A stretch of DNA of 64,000 bases from Sparassis latifolia. Taxonomy: Eukaryota; Basidiomycota; Agaricomycetes; Polyporales; Sparassidaceae. A program made the position numbers and the translations under genes. The stretch's first letter is position 1. Each line of letters starts with the position of its first letter. The stretch lies in contig CM031559.1 of NCBI GenBank assembly GCA_018466975.1, positions 2,542,001-2,606,000 of the forward strand, read 5' to 3'. Below, one piece after another: positions 63,119 through 64,000 of the stretch. The notes beneath the pieces are model-generated. The model made no database searches, was not told the DNA's origin, and was given only the letters and a program-made list of their open reading frames with translations.

Positions 63119-63418
63119 ATATGAGCCCGAGCTCGAATTTTGCCCAAAGTCTCGAAAACATGTCTGCCATGAAGCTGGCAGAAGCCCTACTGGCGAACAT
63201 CCAGAAACAAGCAGGACATCTGAGGTATGTCTCCTACCACATGACTAAACTCACGCAGCTCACCCTCACCACCACCACCACCACCACTGTTGTTGCATTT
63301 AAAAACTCGCTACTCTTCGTCCTTAGTAACTCCCGCATCGCTACTCTTCATCCTTAGTAACTCCAGCAAATACTCTCTCGAACCGCCTGTCTCGGTCCCA
63401 CTATAGCCCCTATCCCTC
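63119..63418. other. Leader region with short repeats upstream of the last ORF
   Basis: The first five bases are the right target duplication. An ATG frame (63160 onward, MSAMKLAEALLANIQKQAGH) ends at a possible donor GTATGT near 63224 and could be an exon of an interrupted gene. An (ACC)n microsatellite lies at about 63268-63287. Confidence 0.4.
63308..63364. repeat. Two spaced copies of a 26-bp repeat
   Basis: CGCTACTCTTCGTCCTTAGT and six more bases occur at 63308-63333 and, with one change, at 63339-63364. Such 5' repeats are seen in leaders of some non-LTR retroelements. Confidence 0.75.
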
Positions 63419-64000
63419 ATGTCTTCGTTCTCGCTCCCTCCACCTTCTCGTCCCAATATCCCCTATTCTCGTGCAGGCTCTCCATCCCTGCAAACCGATT
63501 CAGATGACGCAGTCGTAACAGGTCTGGAATTGATTATAGCCGGACTGGACCACTCATCCGTGCAGTCCACACACACACAATTCTCCCAACTCGTGTCGGA
63601 CTTCAACAACACTAATCCCACTCAGCATCTTCCGCCCCTCCAAATTCACCCCGGTGACCCCCAAAATTCCATTGATTATGTCTTCATTTCCTTGCACCCC
63701 GATCTAACCCCTGAACTGCGACCTGACATACTCGAGCAGGTCCGCAAGGTGTTCGATGGCCGCAGTGGATTGCGCGCAGGTTGGAGAACCGGAAGTGGCG
63801 CAGATTGGTCGCGGCGTGTGATGTTCATCATGGACAGTGAACAGCATGCCCGCGCCATGCAGCCCAGGCTGGAAAAATGGATGAACGACCACGGTATGAC
63901 TTTTCAGGGGTGCTTCCTCAGCAAGCCTTCTGCTGGATCCTTCCGCATTACCTTCGATATACTTGATCCCGCTCATGTTGCTCAACTCCGTCAACAGCCT
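63419..64000 (+). CDS. Unidentified ORF running off the window, possibly LINE-type ORF1
   Basis: Open from the ATG at 63419 for 194 codons to the window edge without a stop. The N-terminus is Pro/Ser-rich (MSSFSLPPPSRPNIPYSRAG). Then comes a folded-looking region: YVFISLHPDLTPELRPDILE, VRKVFDGRSGLRAGWRTG, RRVMFIMDSEQHARAMQPRL and GCFLSKPSAGSFRITFDI. The alternating strand-helix pattern resembles the RNA-recognition-type domain in ORF1 of fungal LINE elements, but no diagnostic motif (reverse transcriptase, zinc knuckle) is inside the window. A host gene is equally possible. Confidence 0.5.
   Translation, partial: MSSFSLPPPSRPNIPYSRAGSPSLQTDSDDAVVTGLELIIAGLDHSSVQSTHTQFSQLVSDFNNTNPTQHLPPLQIHPGDPQNSIDYVFISLHPDLTPELRPDILEQVRKVFDGRSGLRAGWRTGSGADWSRRVMFIMDSEQHARAMQPRLEKWMNDHGMTFQGCFLSKPSAGSFRITFDILDPAHVAQLRQQP

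Overview
This window is nuclear DNA of a filamentous basidiomycete, most likely an Agaricomycete. The genes are intron-dense, with introns mostly about 50-65 bp (GT..AG) and several micro-exons of 9-28 nt. Two multi-exon genes belong to the Agaricomycete-typical DUF6533 membrane family. The transposon on the right is a Ty3-type chromovirus with a Tf1-like self-priming layout. All exon joins were worked out by hand from reading frame, splice sites and family conservation; there is no transcript evidence.

Left part (1-18.1 kb), mostly housekeeping: glycyl-tRNA synthetase (-), a bestrophin-like channel (+, one-base frameshift), a NYN-domain protein (-), an FtsJ-like methyltransferase (-), and two autophagy genes facing tail to tail, an ATG27-like membrane protein (+) and ATG12 (-).

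Middle part (19.6-47 kb), an accessory region. It starts with a DUF6533 gene, followed by a dispersed tandem family of short-chain dehydrogenases/reductases (SDRs), all on +. The family has five full-length members (22.5, 29.1, 41.2, 43.4 and 46.0 kb) in two clades, plus at least three decayed fragments. SDR2 has a nonsense codon at residue 6. Set into this array are triosephosphate isomerase (+), a small multi-pass membrane protein (-), a second DUF6533 gene (-), a MITE-like element, a minisatellite and paralogous intergenic blocks.

Right part (47.5-64 kb): mannose-6-phosphate isomerase (-, one-base frameshift), a large F-box-like protein (-), a disordered Ser/Pro-rich protein (-), and a complete 7,985-bp Ty3-type LTR retrotransposon (55134-63118, minus orientation). 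The retrotransposon has 641-bp LTRs and a 5-bp target duplication ATATG. The window ends in the 5' part of an open reading frame that may belong to a LINE-like element.

The most notable system is the retrotransposon. Its predicted RNA 5' end is complementary to a site just inside the 5' LTR (self-priming). Gag runs into a canonical -1 slippery heptamer at its stop codon. Pol is split by a single in-frame TGA, and six of the seven differences I found between the LTRs are CpG transitions. Behind pol lies an unusual accessory module: two tiny membrane-spanning ORFs and a probably spliced ORF that ends in a CCHC zinc knuckle behind its own TATA box.
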